Both the position numbers and the translations under genes were made by a program. From assembly GCF_000717275.1 (NCBI RefSeq), contig NZ_JNYV01000001.1:558001-622000 (forward strand): 64,000 nucleotides of DNA, written 5' to 3'. This DNA comes from Kitasatospora arboriphila (lineage in GTDB: Bacteria; Actinomycetota; Actinomycetes; Mycobacteriales; Mycobacteriaceae). The notes under the pieces were generated by a model. That model saw only the letters and a program-made list of their open reading frames with translations. It was not told the DNA's origin and did not search any database. Shown piece after piece: positions 1 to 11,772 of the stretch. How positions within the stretch are numbered: position 1 is the stretch's first letter; the number at the start of each line of letters is the position of its first letter.

Positions 1-267
1 GCACGACCGGGAGATCCCCGAGATGTAGAACGTGACCGTGGCGTGTTCGAGCAGTGAGAGATGCCCGACTTCGAGGATGTGACGCAAGTATCCGGCGTTG
101 GTCGCGGTCCGCGGATTGGGCTTGTCCCAACTCTGGTAACAGGCGCGCCCGGCGAACTCTACGAGGGCTTCACCGCCGTCCGCATCTGTGGTCCACGGCA
201 CATCGGCCGGCGGGTCGAACGACGACTTCGCCACCAGTTGCACCTTCAATGGCACCAGTTCGGACAC
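1..267 (-). CDS. thyX: FAD-dependent thymidylate synthase ThyX, N-terminal part (cut by window start)
   Basis: This is the first 89 codons of ThyX, which makes dTMP from dUMP with methylene-THF and reduced FAD. Translating the minus strand from a GTG at 267 gives a protein whose residues 36-48 ([13 protein letters not shown]) and 59-88 (LRHI, then LLEH, then YISGISRS) match actinobacterial ThyX. The diagnostic RHR-containing ThyX motif should begin just past the cut edge, so it cannot be checked. An AGAGGA ribosome-binding site lies about 6 bases before the GTG. It sits 79 bp downstream of the YcaQ-like gene on the same strand, as the last visible member of the thyA-dfrA run. The open reading frame has no stop in the window. 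The genome therefore carries both ThyX and ThyA. Confidence 0.9.
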   Translation of the reverse strand, partial: MSELVPLKVQLVAKSSFDPPADVPWTTDADGGEALVEFAGRACYQSWDKPNPRTATNAGYLRHILEVGHLSLLEHATVTFYISGISRSC

Positions 268-346
268 CGTATTCCTCTTTCTTCGTGGTGGAGCACCGAT
301 TGTCCCCTTCACCGCCCCGGACCCGATGGTCGGGCCGAGGTCGCGT

Positions 347-1591
347 TCAGAGTTGAGCGTGCACGGCGGCGGAGAGAGTGGCTGCCAGATCGCCCCGCGA
401 ACGGACCTCGACCCTGCTGACGCCGAGCCACTGTGCCATGTCCAGCAGGTCCGCCGCCAACGCGGTGGCCACCTCCAACGGATCTACTCGGCTCTCACAG
501 AACGCACCGAGGACCAACAACTGATCACCGGCCCGGTCGGTCTTGAGGTCCACCCGAGCCACGAGCCGCTCGCCCATCAGATACGGGAAGACGTAATAGC
601 CGTGTACGCGCTTGGCCTCGGGAACGTAGATCTCGATCCGGTAGTGGAAATCGAACAGTCGCTCGGTACGGGGCCTGAAGAACACCAACGAATCGAACGG
701 GCTGAGCAGGGCCGTACGTTCGACTTTTCGCGGTAGTCGCGCGGCGGGGTCGAGGAATGCCGGCTTGGCCCAGCCCTCGACCTCCACCTGCTGAACACGC
801 CCGGCGGCGACGAGATCGTCCAGTGCCTCGCGGGCCGCCTGCGGCTTGAGACGGTAGTAGTCGCGGATGTCGACTTCGGTGCCGACACCGAGCGCGGTCA
901 CCGAACCGGCGACCAATTCGCGGATCGCCTCGTCCCGGGGAACGGTGACCTCGGCGTTCTCCCCGACGACGTTCTCGGTGAGGTCGTAATACCTGGCGAA
1001 ACCGCTGCGTCGCACCGCAGCCAGCTCACCCGCAGCGAACATCACCTCGCACAGGTACTTCACGTGGCTGCGGTCCCACCACGTGCCTTTGCGCGTCCGC
1101 TTCTCGTGGCCGAGATGGTCTTCGAGCATCCCGCTGGTACAGGGCCCCAACTCGGCGACCGCTTCGCGGATCTGTGTGCGCATCGCGGCGGCTTGTGGGT
1201 CACCGACTGCCTCCTTGTAGCGCCCGTGCTGGAAATCGTCCATCCGCCAACGGAAGAGCGGCCAATGCTCGATGGGAATCAGTGCGGCTTCGTGTGCCCA
1301 GTACTCGGCCAAGAGCGCGGGACGACGGGCGGTGGGTTCCCACGCGGCCTGTTCGAGGAGGCCGCGATCGTAGGAACCGAGCCGGCTGAACAGCGGCATG
1401 TAATGAGCCCGTACGGCCACGCTGACCGAGTCCATTTGGAACAGGCGGACTCGTTCCAGGACGCGCTGCAGGTGACGCCGGGTCACCGGACCCGTGGGCC
1501 GGCGGTCTGTGAAACCCTGTGCGGCGAGGGCGATTCTGCGGGCCTGCGTCGCCGACAGTGATTCGGCCCGGGCTCGTCGAACAGTTGTCAC
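347..1591 (-). CDS. Winged-helix DNA glycosylase-like protein, YcaQ/AlkX (HTH_42) family
   Basis: A 414-residue protein of the HTH_42 family, whose characterised members (E. coli YcaQ/AlkX, Streptomyces AlkZ) excise alkylated bases and unhook interstrand crosslinks. A QMD triplet at residues 52-54 matches the Q-hydrophobic-D catalytic motif of the AlkX branch. A longer frame opens at 1672, but the GTG at 1591 overlaps the dfrA stop as GTGA. That is the usual coupled start here, and it removes an unlikely Arg-rich extension. It is third in the thyA-dfrA-ycaQ order and is probably co-translated with dfrA. The crosslink-repair role is inferred from the family and the visible triplet; other HTH_42 proteins have no known function. 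Confidence 0.75.
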   Translation of the reverse strand: MTTVRRARAESLSATQARRIALAAQGFTDRRPTGPVTRRHLQRVLERVRLFQMDSVSVAVRAHYMPLFSRLGSYDRGLLEQAAWEPTARRPALLAEYWAHEAALIPIEHWPLFRWRMDDFQHGRYKEAVGDPQAAAMRTQIREAVAELGPCTSGMLEDHLGHEKRTRKGTWWDRSHVKYLCEVMFAAGELAAVRRSGFARYYDLTENVVGENAEVTVPRDEAIRELVAGSVTALGVGTEVDIRDYYRLKPQAAREALDDLVAAGRVQQVEVEGWAKPAFLDPAARLPRKVERTALLSPFDSLVFFRPRTERLFDFHYRIEIYVPEAKRVHGYYVFPYLMGERLVARVDLKTDRAGDQLLVLGAFCESRVDPLEVATALAADLLDMAQWLGVSRVEVRSRGDLAATLSAAVHAQL

Positions 1592-2088
1592 GGTGACGCC
1601 GAGTACCGAAGGAATCGATAGCGGACACCGGTGGGCGATTCGAGCCAGCCTCCGTCCGATTCGAGCGACCATCGGCCGGGATCGAGTGCAGGCGCCCAGG
1701 TGTCGGCATCAGACACCTCGAGGTCGATCTCGGTGACATATGCCTCGTGGGCCGATTCCATTGCTGCGCCGTAGATCTGACCACCGCCCATGACAAAGAC
1801 CGTGTCGTCGAGGTGGAGTCCGGCGTCGAGGGCGTCGCGCACGTTCGCGTGGGTCTGCGCCCCGTCTGCGGACCATTGAGCATTGCGGGTGACAACCAGG
1901 TTGGCCCTACCCGGCAGAGGTCGGAATCGAGCCGGGAGCGAATCCCAGGTACGCCGCCCCATCACCACCGGGTGCCCACCGGTGATCTGCCGAAAGTACC
2001 GTTGGTCCTCGGGCAGATGCCACGGTATGTCGCCACCGCGACCGATTGCCCCGTCGGCAGCCTGAGCCCAGATGAGTGCGATTGTCAT
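1588..2088 (-). CDS. dfrA: Dihydrofolate reductase
   Basis: A 166-residue DHFR, which reduces dihydrofolate to tetrahydrofolate with NADPH and regenerates the folate oxidised by ThyA. The substrate-pocket acid is Asp28 in PWHLPED (residues 22-28). The cofactor-binding segment VVMGRRTW lies at residues 41-48, and the C-terminal FVMGGGQIY block is intact. The ATG at 2088 follows the thyA stop by 7 bp, and the stop overlaps the next gene as GTGA. The length equals that of other actinobacterial DfrA proteins. The thyA-dfrA pairing couples dTMP synthesis to folate recycling. Confidence 0.95.
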   Translation of the reverse strand: MTIALIWAQAADGAIGRGGDIPWHLPEDQRYFRQITGGHPVVMGRRTWDSLPARFRPLPGRANLVVTRNAQWSADGAQTHANVRDALDAGLHLDDTVFVMGGGQIYGAAMESAHEAYVTEIDLEVSDADTWAPALDPGRWSLESDGGWLESPTGVRYRFLRYSASP

Positions 2089-2095
2089 CGGCGAA

Positions 2096-2908
2096 CTAGA
2101 CCGCCACCGGTGCCTTGATGCCCGGGTGGTAGCGGTAGTCCAGGACCTCGATATCGGAGTATTCGTAGTCGAAGATGGAGTCCCGCCGCGCCAGTGACAA
2201 GCGTGGGTAGGGATACGGGTCGCGCTGGAGCTGGGTGGTGACCTGCTCGACATGATTGTCGTAGATGTGGCAGTCGCCGCCGGTCCAGACGAACTCGCCG
2301 ACACCGAGGCCCGCCTGCTCGGCCATCATGTGGGTCAGCAGCGCATACGACGCGATGTTGAACGGCACCCCGAGAAACAGGTCAGCGCTGCGCTGATAGA
2401 GCTGGCACGAGAGTTTGCCGTCGGCGACATAGAACTGAAAGAACGCGTGGCAGGGAGGCAGAGCCATCTGCGGTATCTCGCCCACGTTCCACGCGGAGAC
2501 GATGTTGCGCCGGGAGTCGGGGTCGCTGCGCAGCAGCTCGAGCGCGGCGGAGATCTGGTCGATGTGTTCGCCGGACGGGGTCGGCCAGCTGCGCCACTGC
2601 ACGCCGTAGACCGGTCCGAGCTCGCCATCGGCATCGGCCCACTCGTCCCAGATGGTCACGCCGCGGTCCTGCAACCACCGCACGTTCGAATCGCCACGGA
2701 GGAACCACAGGAGCTCGTAGACGATCGACTTCAGGTGGACCCGCTTGGTGGTGATCAGCGGGAAACCCTCGGCGAGGTCGTATCGGAGCTGATGACCGAA
2801 CAGGCTCCGGGTGCCGGTACCGGTGCGGTCGGCTTTGGGCGTTCCCGTGTGGAGCACGAGCCGAAGCAGGTCCTCGTACGGGGTTGGGATCTTGGCCACG
2901 TCCGTCAC
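2096..2908 (-). CDS. thyA: Thymidylate synthase ThyA
   Basis: A 270-residue classical thymidylate synthase that methylates dUMP with methylene-THF and yields dihydrofolate. The nucleophile is Cys153 in [11 protein letters not shown]. The N-terminal TPYEDLL and RTGTGT blocks align with mycobacterial ThyA (263 aa). The open frame runs up to 3175, but the upstream part is compositionally alien and overlaps the flavodoxin-like gene. I use the GTG at 2908; an ATG at 2941 (281 aa) is possible. No strong ribosome-binding site is visible for either start. It is followed 7 bp later by dfrA. ThyX is encoded about 2 kb further along the same strand, so the two dTMP synthases coexist. Confidence 0.93.
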   Translation of the reverse strand: MTDVAKIPTPYEDLLRLVLHTGTPKADRTGTGTRSLFGHQLRYDLAEGFPLITTKRVHLKSIVYELLWFLRGDSNVRWLQDRGVTIWDEWADADGELGPVYGVQWRSWPTPSGEHIDQISAALELLRSDPDSRRNIVSAWNVGEIPQMALPPCHAFFQFYVADGKLSCQLYQRSADLFLGVPFNIASYALLTHMMAEQAGLGVGEFVWTGGDCHIYDNHVEQVTTQLQRDPYPYPRLSLARRDSIFDYEYSDIEVLDYRYHPGIKAPVAV

Positions 2909-3003
2909 GGGGTCAAGTCTAGGGTGCGTCGGACTCGGCATCGTTTCCGCGTGTCGCCGCGACGAACCATCCAGTCTTCGCACCCGCCGAGCAGGACGCC
3001 GGC

Positions 3004-3459
3004 TCAAGCGATCGTGGCCGCCAGCACTGCGCCCAGCTCGTAACACGCCTCCCGCGTGGACGGGTCGACTGCCGTGATCTCGAGCGGCGCAGCCGCAGGC
3101 TCGAGTTCCAACCCCGTGGCAAGGCGCTGAACGGAAGCCACCGCCCCTGCGGTGTCGTTGTTGCCATGTACCCACAGGCCGTACGGCTTACCGGTCACCG
3201 ATCCGAGCACCGGGTAGTAGACGGTGTCGAAGAAGTGTTTGAGCGCGCCCGACATGTACCCGAAGTTGGCCGGGGTGCCGAACAGGAAGCCGTCGGCGGC
3301 CAGCACGTCGGGCACGGTGGCCGCAAGCGCCGCGACGGGTCGCACCCGCACACCGGAGATCTCCGGGTCGGCCGTACCTTCGAGAACCTTCTCCAGCAGC
3401 TCACGGGTCGGCGGCGAGGGCGTGTGGTGCACCACGAGCAGTGTCCGCGCGTCAGCCAT
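3004..3459 (-). CDS. Flavodoxin-like NAD(P)H-dependent oxidoreductase
   Basis: A 151-residue single-domain flavodoxin-fold protein. The N-terminal strand [12 protein letters not shown] followed by a helix is the FMN phosphate loop, and [21 protein letters not shown] (starting near residue 60) is typical of FMN reductase/WrbA-like proteins. It is expected to be a cytosolic FMN-binding quinone or flavin reductase; the substrate is unknown. The ATG at 3459 lies just before the stop of the upstream membrane-protein gene (8-bp overlap), which suggests coupling. A GTG two codons earlier (3465) is also possible. It belongs to the dapB run and is followed 95 bp later by thyA. Confidence 0.75.
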   Translation of the reverse strand: MADARTLLVVHHTPSPPTRELLEKVLEGTADPEISGVRVRPVAALAATVPDVLAADGFLFGTPANFGYMSGALKHFFDTVYYPVLGSVTGKPYGLWVHGNNDTAGAVASVQRLATGLELEPAAAPLEITAVDPSTREACYELGAVLAATIA

Positions 3460-3946
3460 CAGCACGGCCGTCGGCGGTACTCGATTCCTTCTCTTGCGCG
3501 ACAGCGCGTTTCATCATCTCGCGGGCACGGGAACGGTCACCGGCGTAGTCATATGCCCGGGCGATGCGATAGGTGGCGCGCCAATTGCTGGGGTCTGCTT
3601 CCCATTCGGCTTTGACCTGCGCGAACAACTCGTCCGCCGCCTCGCGTTCGATCCGGCCGGACGGGCGCCTGGGCAACGCGGAGACGTCCAGCTCGGTGCC
3701 CTCTTCTGCCATCCGTCTGGCGAGCCGCTGATGGGCGAGGCCGGCCCGCAGTGTTGCGACCACCATCCAGACACCCAGCAACGGCAAGATGAGCACTCCG
3801 ATTCCGAGGCCGACTCCGACGGCTTCGCCACTGGTCAGCAGATCAACGCCTCGTGTGCCCAGCAGAACGAAGTAGAAGCAGAGCACCAGGACCAGCGCCG
3901 CGATCGCGACGACAATGGGGCGGGCATCTGCGCGCTTGTCACTCAC
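3452..3946 (-). CDS. Small membrane protein with a TPR-like C-terminus
   Basis: A 164-residue protein with two hydrophobic segments near the N-terminus (about residues 10-30 and 40-65), then a soluble helical tail. The tail contains WEADPSNWRATYRIARAYDYAGDRSRAREMMKRAV, which I split here as WEADPSNWRATY then RIARAYDYAGDR then SRAREMM; it reads like one tetratricopeptide-type helix pair. It corresponds in position to the membrane protein next to dapB in mycobacteria (Rv2772c-like). It starts 9 bp after the dapB stop, so it is probably co-transcribed with dapB. No enzymatic motif is seen and the function is unknown. Confidence 0.75.
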   Translation of the reverse strand: MSDKRADARPIVVAIAALVLVLCFYFVLLGTRGVDLLTSGEAVGVGLGIGVLILPLLGVWMVVATLRAGLAHQRLARRMAEEGTELDVSALPRRPSGRIEREAADELFAQVKAEWEADPSNWRATYRIARAYDYAGDRSRAREMMKRAVAQEKESSTADGRADG

Positions 3947-3955
3947 CGGCGTTGC

Positions 3956-6317
<2,362 letters not shown>

Positions 6318-6323
6318 GAGGAT

Positions 6324-7874
6324 TCACTCCTTGGTGGACGATGCGTGAGACCGGAGCACCCCGATGTGATGACGTCCTTTGAGTCCGTACCACAGCAACC
6401 CGGCGGCCAGGATGATGCCGATGTACACGAACGCGCCCCAGGTGTTGTACCAAGGGGTGCCGTACACCGCTTCCCGCGGCCAGGCGAGGTTCAGCGCCAT
6501 CGCGGCCCCCCAGACGACGGCGACGATGTTGACGAACATCCCCCACCGTCCCATGGTGAAGTAGCCGTCCTCCTTGAGGTCCTTCGGCGGCCACTGCCCC
6601 TGCAGACGCTTCTTGAGCAACGGAGCGGTCACCATGAGGTACGCGAGATAGATCATGATGATGGCGATCGAGGTCAGGACCGTGAAGATCTTCGGCTGGT
6701 TGATGTTGATGACCAGGATCAGCACGGCCAACACGCCGATCACGATGGCCGGCACCACCGGTGTCTGGGTCTTGGGATGAACGCGGGCCAGGGCATTGCC
6801 GAACGGCAAAGCATTGTCACGCGCCATCGCGAACGTCAGCCGGATCGCCGCAGTGTGCACGGCAAGCGAACACACGATGACCGCGATCACGATGCACACC
6901 AGGAAGATGTCGCCGAGCGGTCCCCACATCACCGCCTCAACGATGCCCTGCAAGCTGCCTGATTGCTCGCCGAGCGCCGGATCGTCGAGGTCGGGGGCAG
7001 CCATCACCGCGAACACGAGGATGGCGCCGCCGATGACAAAGGACGCCAAGATCGCCCGGAAGATGGCCTTGGGCGCCGTGCGCCGCGGCTCCATCGTCTC
7101 CTCGCCGAGTGAGCTGGCCGTGTCGAATCCGTACATCACATACCCCGAGGCAAGCGAGGCGATCAGGAACGCACCGAGGTAGCCACCGCTCTCCCCGGTG
7201 CCGTAGCCGTTCGTGGAGAAGAACACATCAGGGCCACGTTCGATGTTGGCCGCCAAGATGATCGCGATCAGGACAGCCGCGATGAGTTCGATGAACACAC
7301 CCGCGCTGTTGATCATCGCCATCAGCTTCACGCCGAGCGCATTGATGACCGTGGTGATGATGATCAGTATCGTGCCAAGGATGACTGCGTTGCCCGCGTA
7401 GTCGTACTCTCCGCTGCCATCGCCGATGATCTGGAAGCCACTCCACAAACGGGGCAGGTTGAGCTGCAGTGCGAGTACCACGGCCGCGAGCGTGACGATC
7501 GACGCCGTGAGCATCAGCCAGCCCGATGACCATCCGACGATCCTGCTGCCCAACAGTTTTGACCAGTTGTAGACCGAGCCCGCGACAGGGTACTTCGCGG
7601 CCAGTTCCATGAAACACAGAGCAACAGCCATCTGGCCGATGAACACCAGCGGCCAGGACCACAGGTACGCCGGACCGGCGGTACCGAAACCGAAGTAGAA
7701 CAACTGGAAGGTGCCGGTCAGGATCGAGATGTAGGACACGCCGGCCGCGAAACTGGCGAACTTGCCGATACTGCGATCGAGGCTGGGCTTGTAACCGAAA
7801 TGCTCCATCCCGGTGTCGGCGGACGAAGATGTCGATCCGGGCGGGGGCGCGCCCCCGGGTTGCGTTGTGGTCAT
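6324..7874 (-). CDS. APC-superfamily permease, probably choline/betaine-type substrate
   Basis: A 516-residue integral membrane protein with about 12 hydrophobic helices. It shows the amino acid-polyamine-organocation signature SFAAGVSYISILTG in helix 1 and GFDTASSLGEETMEPRRTAP after helix 6-7. The first ~25 residues are Pro/Gly/Ser-rich and cytosolic. It probably imports the substrate of the surrounding operon (choline, betaine or a related quaternary amine), since APC carriers for choline are known. The sequence alone does not fix the substrate. It lies between betB (30-bp gap) and the GMC gene (6-bp gap). Confidence 0.8.
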   Translation of the reverse strand: MTTTQPGGAPPPGSTSSSADTGMEHFGYKPSLDRSIGKFASFAAGVSYISILTGTFQLFYFGFGTAGPAYLWSWPLVFIGQMAVALCFMELAAKYPVAGSVYNWSKLLGSRIVGWSSGWLMLTASIVTLAAVVLALQLNLPRLWSGFQIIGDGSGEYDYAGNAVILGTILIIITTVINALGVKLMAMINSAGVFIELIAAVLIAIILAANIERGPDVFFSTNGYGTGESGGYLGAFLIASLASGYVMYGFDTASSLGEETMEPRRTAPKAIFRAILASFVIGGAILVFAVMAAPDLDDPALGEQSGSLQGIVEAVMWGPLGDIFLVCIVIAVIVCSLAVHTAAIRLTFAMARDNALPFGNALARVHPKTQTPVVPAIVIGVLAVLILVININQPKIFTVLTSIAIIMIYLAYLMVTAPLLKKRLQGQWPPKDLKEDGYFTMGRWGMFVNIVAVVWGAAMALNLAWPREAVYGTPWYNTWGAFVYIGIILAAGLLWYGLKGRHHIGVLRSHASSTKE

Positions 7875-7904
7875 TGGGCCATAACCTTTCGAAGGACGCC
7901 TCGC

Positions 7905-9383
7905 CTAGCCGGAAAACCATCCCGCGGCGGGCGCCGCGGTGTTGTTCCAAATGTGTTTGAGCTCTTGGTATTCCGACAGCCCTGTCGGTCCGAGTTCGCG
8001 TCCGTTGCCGGATCGCCCGAAACCACCCCATTCCGCGGCCGGGGTGTAGTAGCCGAAATCGTTGACCCACACGGTGCCATGACTCAACCCGCGTGCCATG
8101 CGCTCGGCCTTGGCGGCATCGAATGTGCGGATACCTGCAGCAAGACCGTATTCCGTGTCGTTGCCGAGTTCGAGCGCCTCGGACTCGGAGGTGAATCGCT
8201 CGACGGTGAGGATCGGGCCGAATGTCTCCTCCCGGATCAGCCGCATGCTCCGATCGCAGTGGTCGAAGATGGTCGGCAAGAAGAAGAACCCGTCCGCGAG
8301 TTCCTCGTCGTCGGGTTGTCGTCCGCCGGCGACGAGGGCGGCTCCCTCCTCGACACCCACCCGGACGAACTCCTGCATCTTGCGCAGCTGCGCTTCGGAT
8401 ACCAGGGGGCCGGTCCTGCTCGCCGGGTCGAGGCCTGGACCCATCACGATCTGCTCGGCCGCGGTGACCAGCGCGTCGACGAAGTCATCGGCCACCGACT
8501 CTTCGATGATCAATCGGGTTCCGGCCGAGCACACCTGGCCGGAATGAAGGAATACACCTGTGAGCACCTGGTCCACCGAATTGGCGAACGCCTGGTCGTC
8601 GGCGAGCGCATCGGCGAAAACGATGTGCGGGTTCTTCCCGCCCAGTTCGACGAGAACCCTGGTGACATGCTTGGCCGCCACCTCGGAGATCTTCTGACCG
8701 GTGGCGAGTCCACCGGTGAACGAGATGAGATCGACGTCGGGGTTGTCGGTGAGCGCCCCGCCGACCGCAGCGCCGCTCCCCTGGACCAGGTTCACCACCC
8801 CGTCCGGGACACCTGCCTCCGACATCAGCTTTGCGAACTCGATGGTCGAAAGGGGGGTCACCTCACTGGGTTTGAGCACCATGGTGCAACCTGCCGCCAG
8901 CGCCGGAGCCACCTTCCACGAGATCTGCAGCAGCGGGTAGTTCCACGGGGCGATCATCACGCAGACCCCTGCGGGTTCGGCCACCACCCGCGAGATGACC
9001 TCCGGGTTGCCGACATCAACGACCCGGTCGGTCTGCGTGCGTGCCAGATTCGCGTAGTACCGGAACACCGAGATCACATCGTCGATGTCGATGTGGCTCT
9101 CTGCCAGGGTCTTCCCCGTGTCGAGGGTCTCGATACGGGCCAGCTGCTCGCGGTCGCGGCCGAGGAGGTCCGCGATGCTGTCGAGAGCAGCGGCACGCTC
9201 GGCGACAGCAGTGGCGGACCATACCGGGAAGGCTGCGCGGGCCGCGTCGACGGCAGCACGAGCATCGTCGGCACTCGCCTCGTCGACCGTCGCCACCACC
9301 GAACCGTCTGCGGGGTTGATGCAATCGCGTCGCTCGCCCGAGGACGAGGCGACCCACTTGCCTCCGATCAACAGATCTGCCAC
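7905..9383 (-). CDS. betB: Betaine aldehyde dehydrogenase-like aldehyde dehydrogenase
   Basis: A 492-residue NAD(P)-dependent aldehyde dehydrogenase. PWNYPLLQ (NAD pocket), the general base near Glu246 in VELGGKN and the nucleophile near Cys285 in GQVCSAG are all present. Together with WVNDFGYYTPAAEWGGFGRSG near the C-terminus (given in pieces: WVNDFG, then AEWGGFGRSG), the sequence looks like BetB/GbsA. It would oxidise betaine aldehyde to glycine betaine. The frame is open to 9476, but the GTG at 9383 is preceded by GAGAGGAG about 9 bases away and clears the stop of the Rieske gene at 9443. The assignment to betaine aldehyde rests on context. Confidence 0.85.
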   Translation of the reverse strand: MADLLIGGKWVASSSGERRDCINPADGSVVATVDEASADDARAAVDAARAAFPVWSATAVAERAAALDSIADLLGRDREQLARIETLDTGKTLAESHIDIDDVISVFRYYANLARTQTDRVVDVGNPEVISRVVAEPAGVCVMIAPWNYPLLQISWKVAPALAAGCTMVLKPSEVTPLSTIEFAKLMSEAGVPDGVVNLVQGSGAAVGGALTDNPDVDLISFTGGLATGQKISEVAAKHVTRVLVELGGKNPHIVFADALADDQAFANSVDQVLTGVFLHSGQVCSAGTRLIIEESVADDFVDALVTAAEQIVMGPGLDPASRTGPLVSEAQLRKMQEFVRVGVEEGAALVAGGRQPDDEELADGFFFLPTIFDHCDRSMRLIREETFGPILTVERFTSESEALELGNDTEYGLAAGIRTFDAAKAERMARGLSHGTVWVNDFGYYTPAAEWGGFGRSGNGRELGPTGLSEYQELKHIWNNTAAPAAGWFSG

Positions 9384-9442
9384 GCGGTCGGACTCCTCTC
9401 GCCCTGGGCCGATCTCGCGCGGCCGGGTGTGTGGTGAAACAA

Positions 9443-10624
9443 CTATGACGCCGGATCGACCTCCGTACGTACCCAATCATGAAACTCGCCGATGTGGTGC
9501 TCGGCGGGAACCAGTACGCCGCCGCGGCGGTAGGCACGAGAGGACATGCCCGGCTGAGTGCGCTCACACGCGGCGAAGTCCTGGAGGTTGACCCGATGGA
9601 ACAACTCGACCGACTTGTCCAGGTCCGCACCTGAATCCACCACTTCTCGCCGGTAGAGCCAGTCGCATTCGACCACCGTGGCATCGACCGCCACCGGGTA
9701 CATCCGGTGCACGATCACATGGTCGGGGACGAGGTTGATGAACACCTGCGGCCGCACGGTGATCGCGTAGTACCGGCGATCTTGCGCATCCGACAACGCC
9801 GGCAACGTCCCGTGGCCGGGTGAACCGTCGACAGTGAATCCTTCGACATCCTCGCCGAACAGTGCGCCGTGGCCCACGTAATACTGGGCTGCCAGACCGT
9901 CGGCGAACTCCGGCAGCACCTCGGTCAACTCCGGGTGGATGGTGGCGCAGTGATAGCACTCCATGAAGTTCTCGATGATGAGCTTCCAGTTCGCGGCGAC
10001 CTCGTACCGCTCACGTCGGCCCAGTACCAACTGATCGACCTCGTATCGCTCGATCGACTCGGTGCTCCCGAGCCTGTCCGTCACGGCGCCGACGACCTCG
10101 TCGGCAAACGACGGCGGGGTGTCGGCCAGACAGACCCACAGGTAGCCGAGCCACTCGGTGGCGGTGACGGGGATCAGACCGTAGGCGGCCCGGTCGATGT
10201 CACCGAGATCGGCCAGGTTGGGTGCGGCGACGAGTTTTCCGTCCAGCCCGTAGGTCCAGGCGTGATACGGGCATTGCAGGTTGCGCCGCACCTGCCCCTC
10301 GGGCTGGTCACAGATGAGTGCACCGCGGTGGCGGCAACTGTTGAGGAACGCACGTAATGTCCCGTCGCGACCCCGGACGATCAACACGCTCTCTCGGCCG
10401 ATGACGACTGTGCGGAACGCACCGGCAGTGGGCACATCGGCGGCGAGCACGGCACAGAACCACATCCGCTCGAAGATCCGTTCCTGTTCGGCCGCGAAGA
10501 AGCCCGGATCGGTGTACGCCTCGCCTGCCAGCGTGGGAATCAACGCCGGTTCAGAAGGCGCAGAAGAGGGGCTGGAGACATCCCGCCCGCATGCCGGCGA
10601 ATCCGCCGGCTCGGTGACGGTCAT
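9443..10624 (-). CDS. Rieske non-haem iron oxygenase, glycine betaine monooxygenase-like (GbcA type)
   Basis: A 393-residue oxygenase alpha subunit. The Rieske [2Fe-2S] ligands are Cys97-x-His99 and Cys118-x2-His121 (CRHRG, CPYHAW). The mononuclear iron site has His225 and His230 in ECYHCATIH. This family includes plant choline monooxygenase and Pseudomonas GbcA. Between dimethylglycine/sarcosine enzymes and BetB, demethylation of glycine betaine to dimethylglycine is the most economical role, because choline oxidation is already covered by the GMC enzyme. The ATG at 10624 overlaps the sarcosine oxidase stop as ATGA. Electrons probably come from the ferredoxin and reductase encoded at 15309-16900. 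Confidence 0.85.
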   Translation of the reverse strand: MTVTEPADSPACGRDVSSPSSAPSEPALIPTLAGEAYTDPGFFAAEQERIFERMWFCAVLAADVPTAGAFRTVVIGRESVLIVRGRDGTLRAFLNSCRHRGALICDQPEGQVRRNLQCPYHAWTYGLDGKLVAAPNLADLGDIDRAAYGLIPVTATEWLGYLWVCLADTPPSFADEVVGAVTDRLGSTESIERYEVDQLVLGRRERYEVAANWKLIIENFMECYHCATIHPELTEVLPEFADGLAAQYYVGHGALFGEDVEGFTVDGSPGHGTLPALSDAQDRRYYAITVRPQVFINLVPDHVIVHRMYPVAVDATVVECDWLYRREVVDSGADLDKSVELFHRVNLQDFAACERTQPGMSSRAYRRGGVLVPAEHHIGEFHDWVRTEVDPAS

Positions 10625-11772
10625 GCGCTTGCCAGTCTGGCCGGATCGAACAGGGCGATGGGATGGTCGGTGGTGCCGTGCTCGACCAGATCGGCGAGTA
10701 TCTCCCCGACCACTGGCACGAACTTGAACCCGTGGCCCGAGAAACCGCAGGCGACCGAGACGTTGGTGTGCAGCGGGTGGCGGGCGATGACAAAATTCTC
10801 GTCCGGAGTCGTCGAGTACATGCACGTGGCCGTGTCCAGAACCGGACCGCTCAACCCTGGAAGCAGCTGCGAGACCCGGTCCACCATGTCCCTGCGCTCA
10901 TCCGGGTGGACTTCCCGGTCGATCGTGTCCGGTGTGCATTCGGTTCCCTTGCGGAAGAACGCCACCTTCGCTCCGCCTGCAGGACCGTCGATCGGCGGGA
11001 ACCCGTAGATCTGCTCGACGTTGTTGTTCTCCTGGATGTAGATCGGGCCGCCTTCCATCGACGGTGACCCCGGCGAGTGATCGATCCAGTACATCACCTG
11101 TCGCTCGATCTTGATCCGGATCCCGATGTCGGACAGTATTTTCGGCGCCCACGCGCCTGGGCACACAACGAGCTGCGAGGCCTGATAGGTACCGGCCTCG
11201 GTGTGCACGCTCACCCCGTTGACGTCGTCGGTCCACGACAGCGCCGGTTCTCCGAAGTGGAGGTCGGCACCCGCCTGCTCTGCCAGCCCGATGTGGGCCC
11301 GGACGGTGAACTCCGGTCGTGCGAAACCCGCCATACGCTCATAGAGTGCGAACTGTCCCGCGGGCGGCTCAAAGGCCGGAAAGCGCTGGTGCACCTCACG
11401 ATCGGTCAGCACCTCGTGGTCCAGACCCCACTGCTCCGATGCCCGCAGTGAACCGGAGAAGGTCGTCGAGTCGGGTGGGCCGATGAACAGACCACCGGTG
11501 ATCGAGTAGACGTCGACACCGCTGTTCTGCTTGAGCTCCTCCCACAGTTCGTAGGAGCGCAGCAACAGCGGCACATAAGCGGGGTCTTCGAAATACGACT
11601 GCCGGATGATCCTCGATCCGCCATGGCTGGACCCCTTGTCGTGCGCAGGCGCGAACCGCTCGAGCCCGAGGACCCGCATACCACGGCGCGCCAGGTGATA
11701 GGCGGCCGATGAGCCCATCCCACCCAGACCCAGGACGATGACGTCGTAGTTCCCCGCGCTGCGGTCACTCAA
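10621..11772 (-). CDS. Monomeric sarcosine oxidase / N-methyl amino acid oxidase
   Basis: A 383-residue flavoprotein of the MSOX/MTOX family. It has the dinucleotide motif GLGGMGS (residues 15-21), [19 protein letters not shown] at 48-66, and Cys317 in [13 protein letters not shown], aligned with the cysteine that binds FAD covalently in [15 protein letters not shown] (341-351) is the family hallmark. The proposed start is a TTG at 11772, overlapping the upstream stop as TTGA, with GGAG about 7 bases before; no ATG or GTG gives the right N-terminus in this frame. It would convert sarcosine to glycine, formaldehyde and H2O2. Other N-methyl amino acids are possible substrates. Confidence 0.87.
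   Translation of the reverse strand: MSDRSAGNYDVIVLGLGGMGSSAAYHLARRGMRVLGLERFAPAHDKGSSHGGSRIIRQSYFEDPAYVPLLLRSYELWEELKQNSGVDVYSITGGLFIGPPDSTTFSGSLRASEQWGLDHEVLTDREVHQRFPAFEPPAGQFALYERMAGFARPEFTVRAHIGLAEQAGADLHFGEPALSWTDDVNGVSVHTEAGTYQASQLVVCPGAWAPKILSDIGIRIKIERQVMYWIDHSPGSPSMEGGPIYIQENNNVEQIYGFPPIDGPAGGAKVAFFRKGTECTPDTIDREVHPDERRDMVDRVSQLLPGLSGPVLDTATCMYSTTPDENFVIARHPLHTNVSVACGFSGHGFKFVPVVGEILADLVEHGTTDHPIALFDPARLASA

Noticed and set aside
188..736. Plus-strand frame over the thyX/YcaQ-like junction
   Set aside because: It overlaps two supported minus-strand genes and shows no family resemblance.
2909..3175. N-terminal extension of ThyA upstream of 2908
   Set aside because: The added residues are Arg/Gly/His-rich, lack similarity to ThyA and overlap the flavodoxin-like gene.
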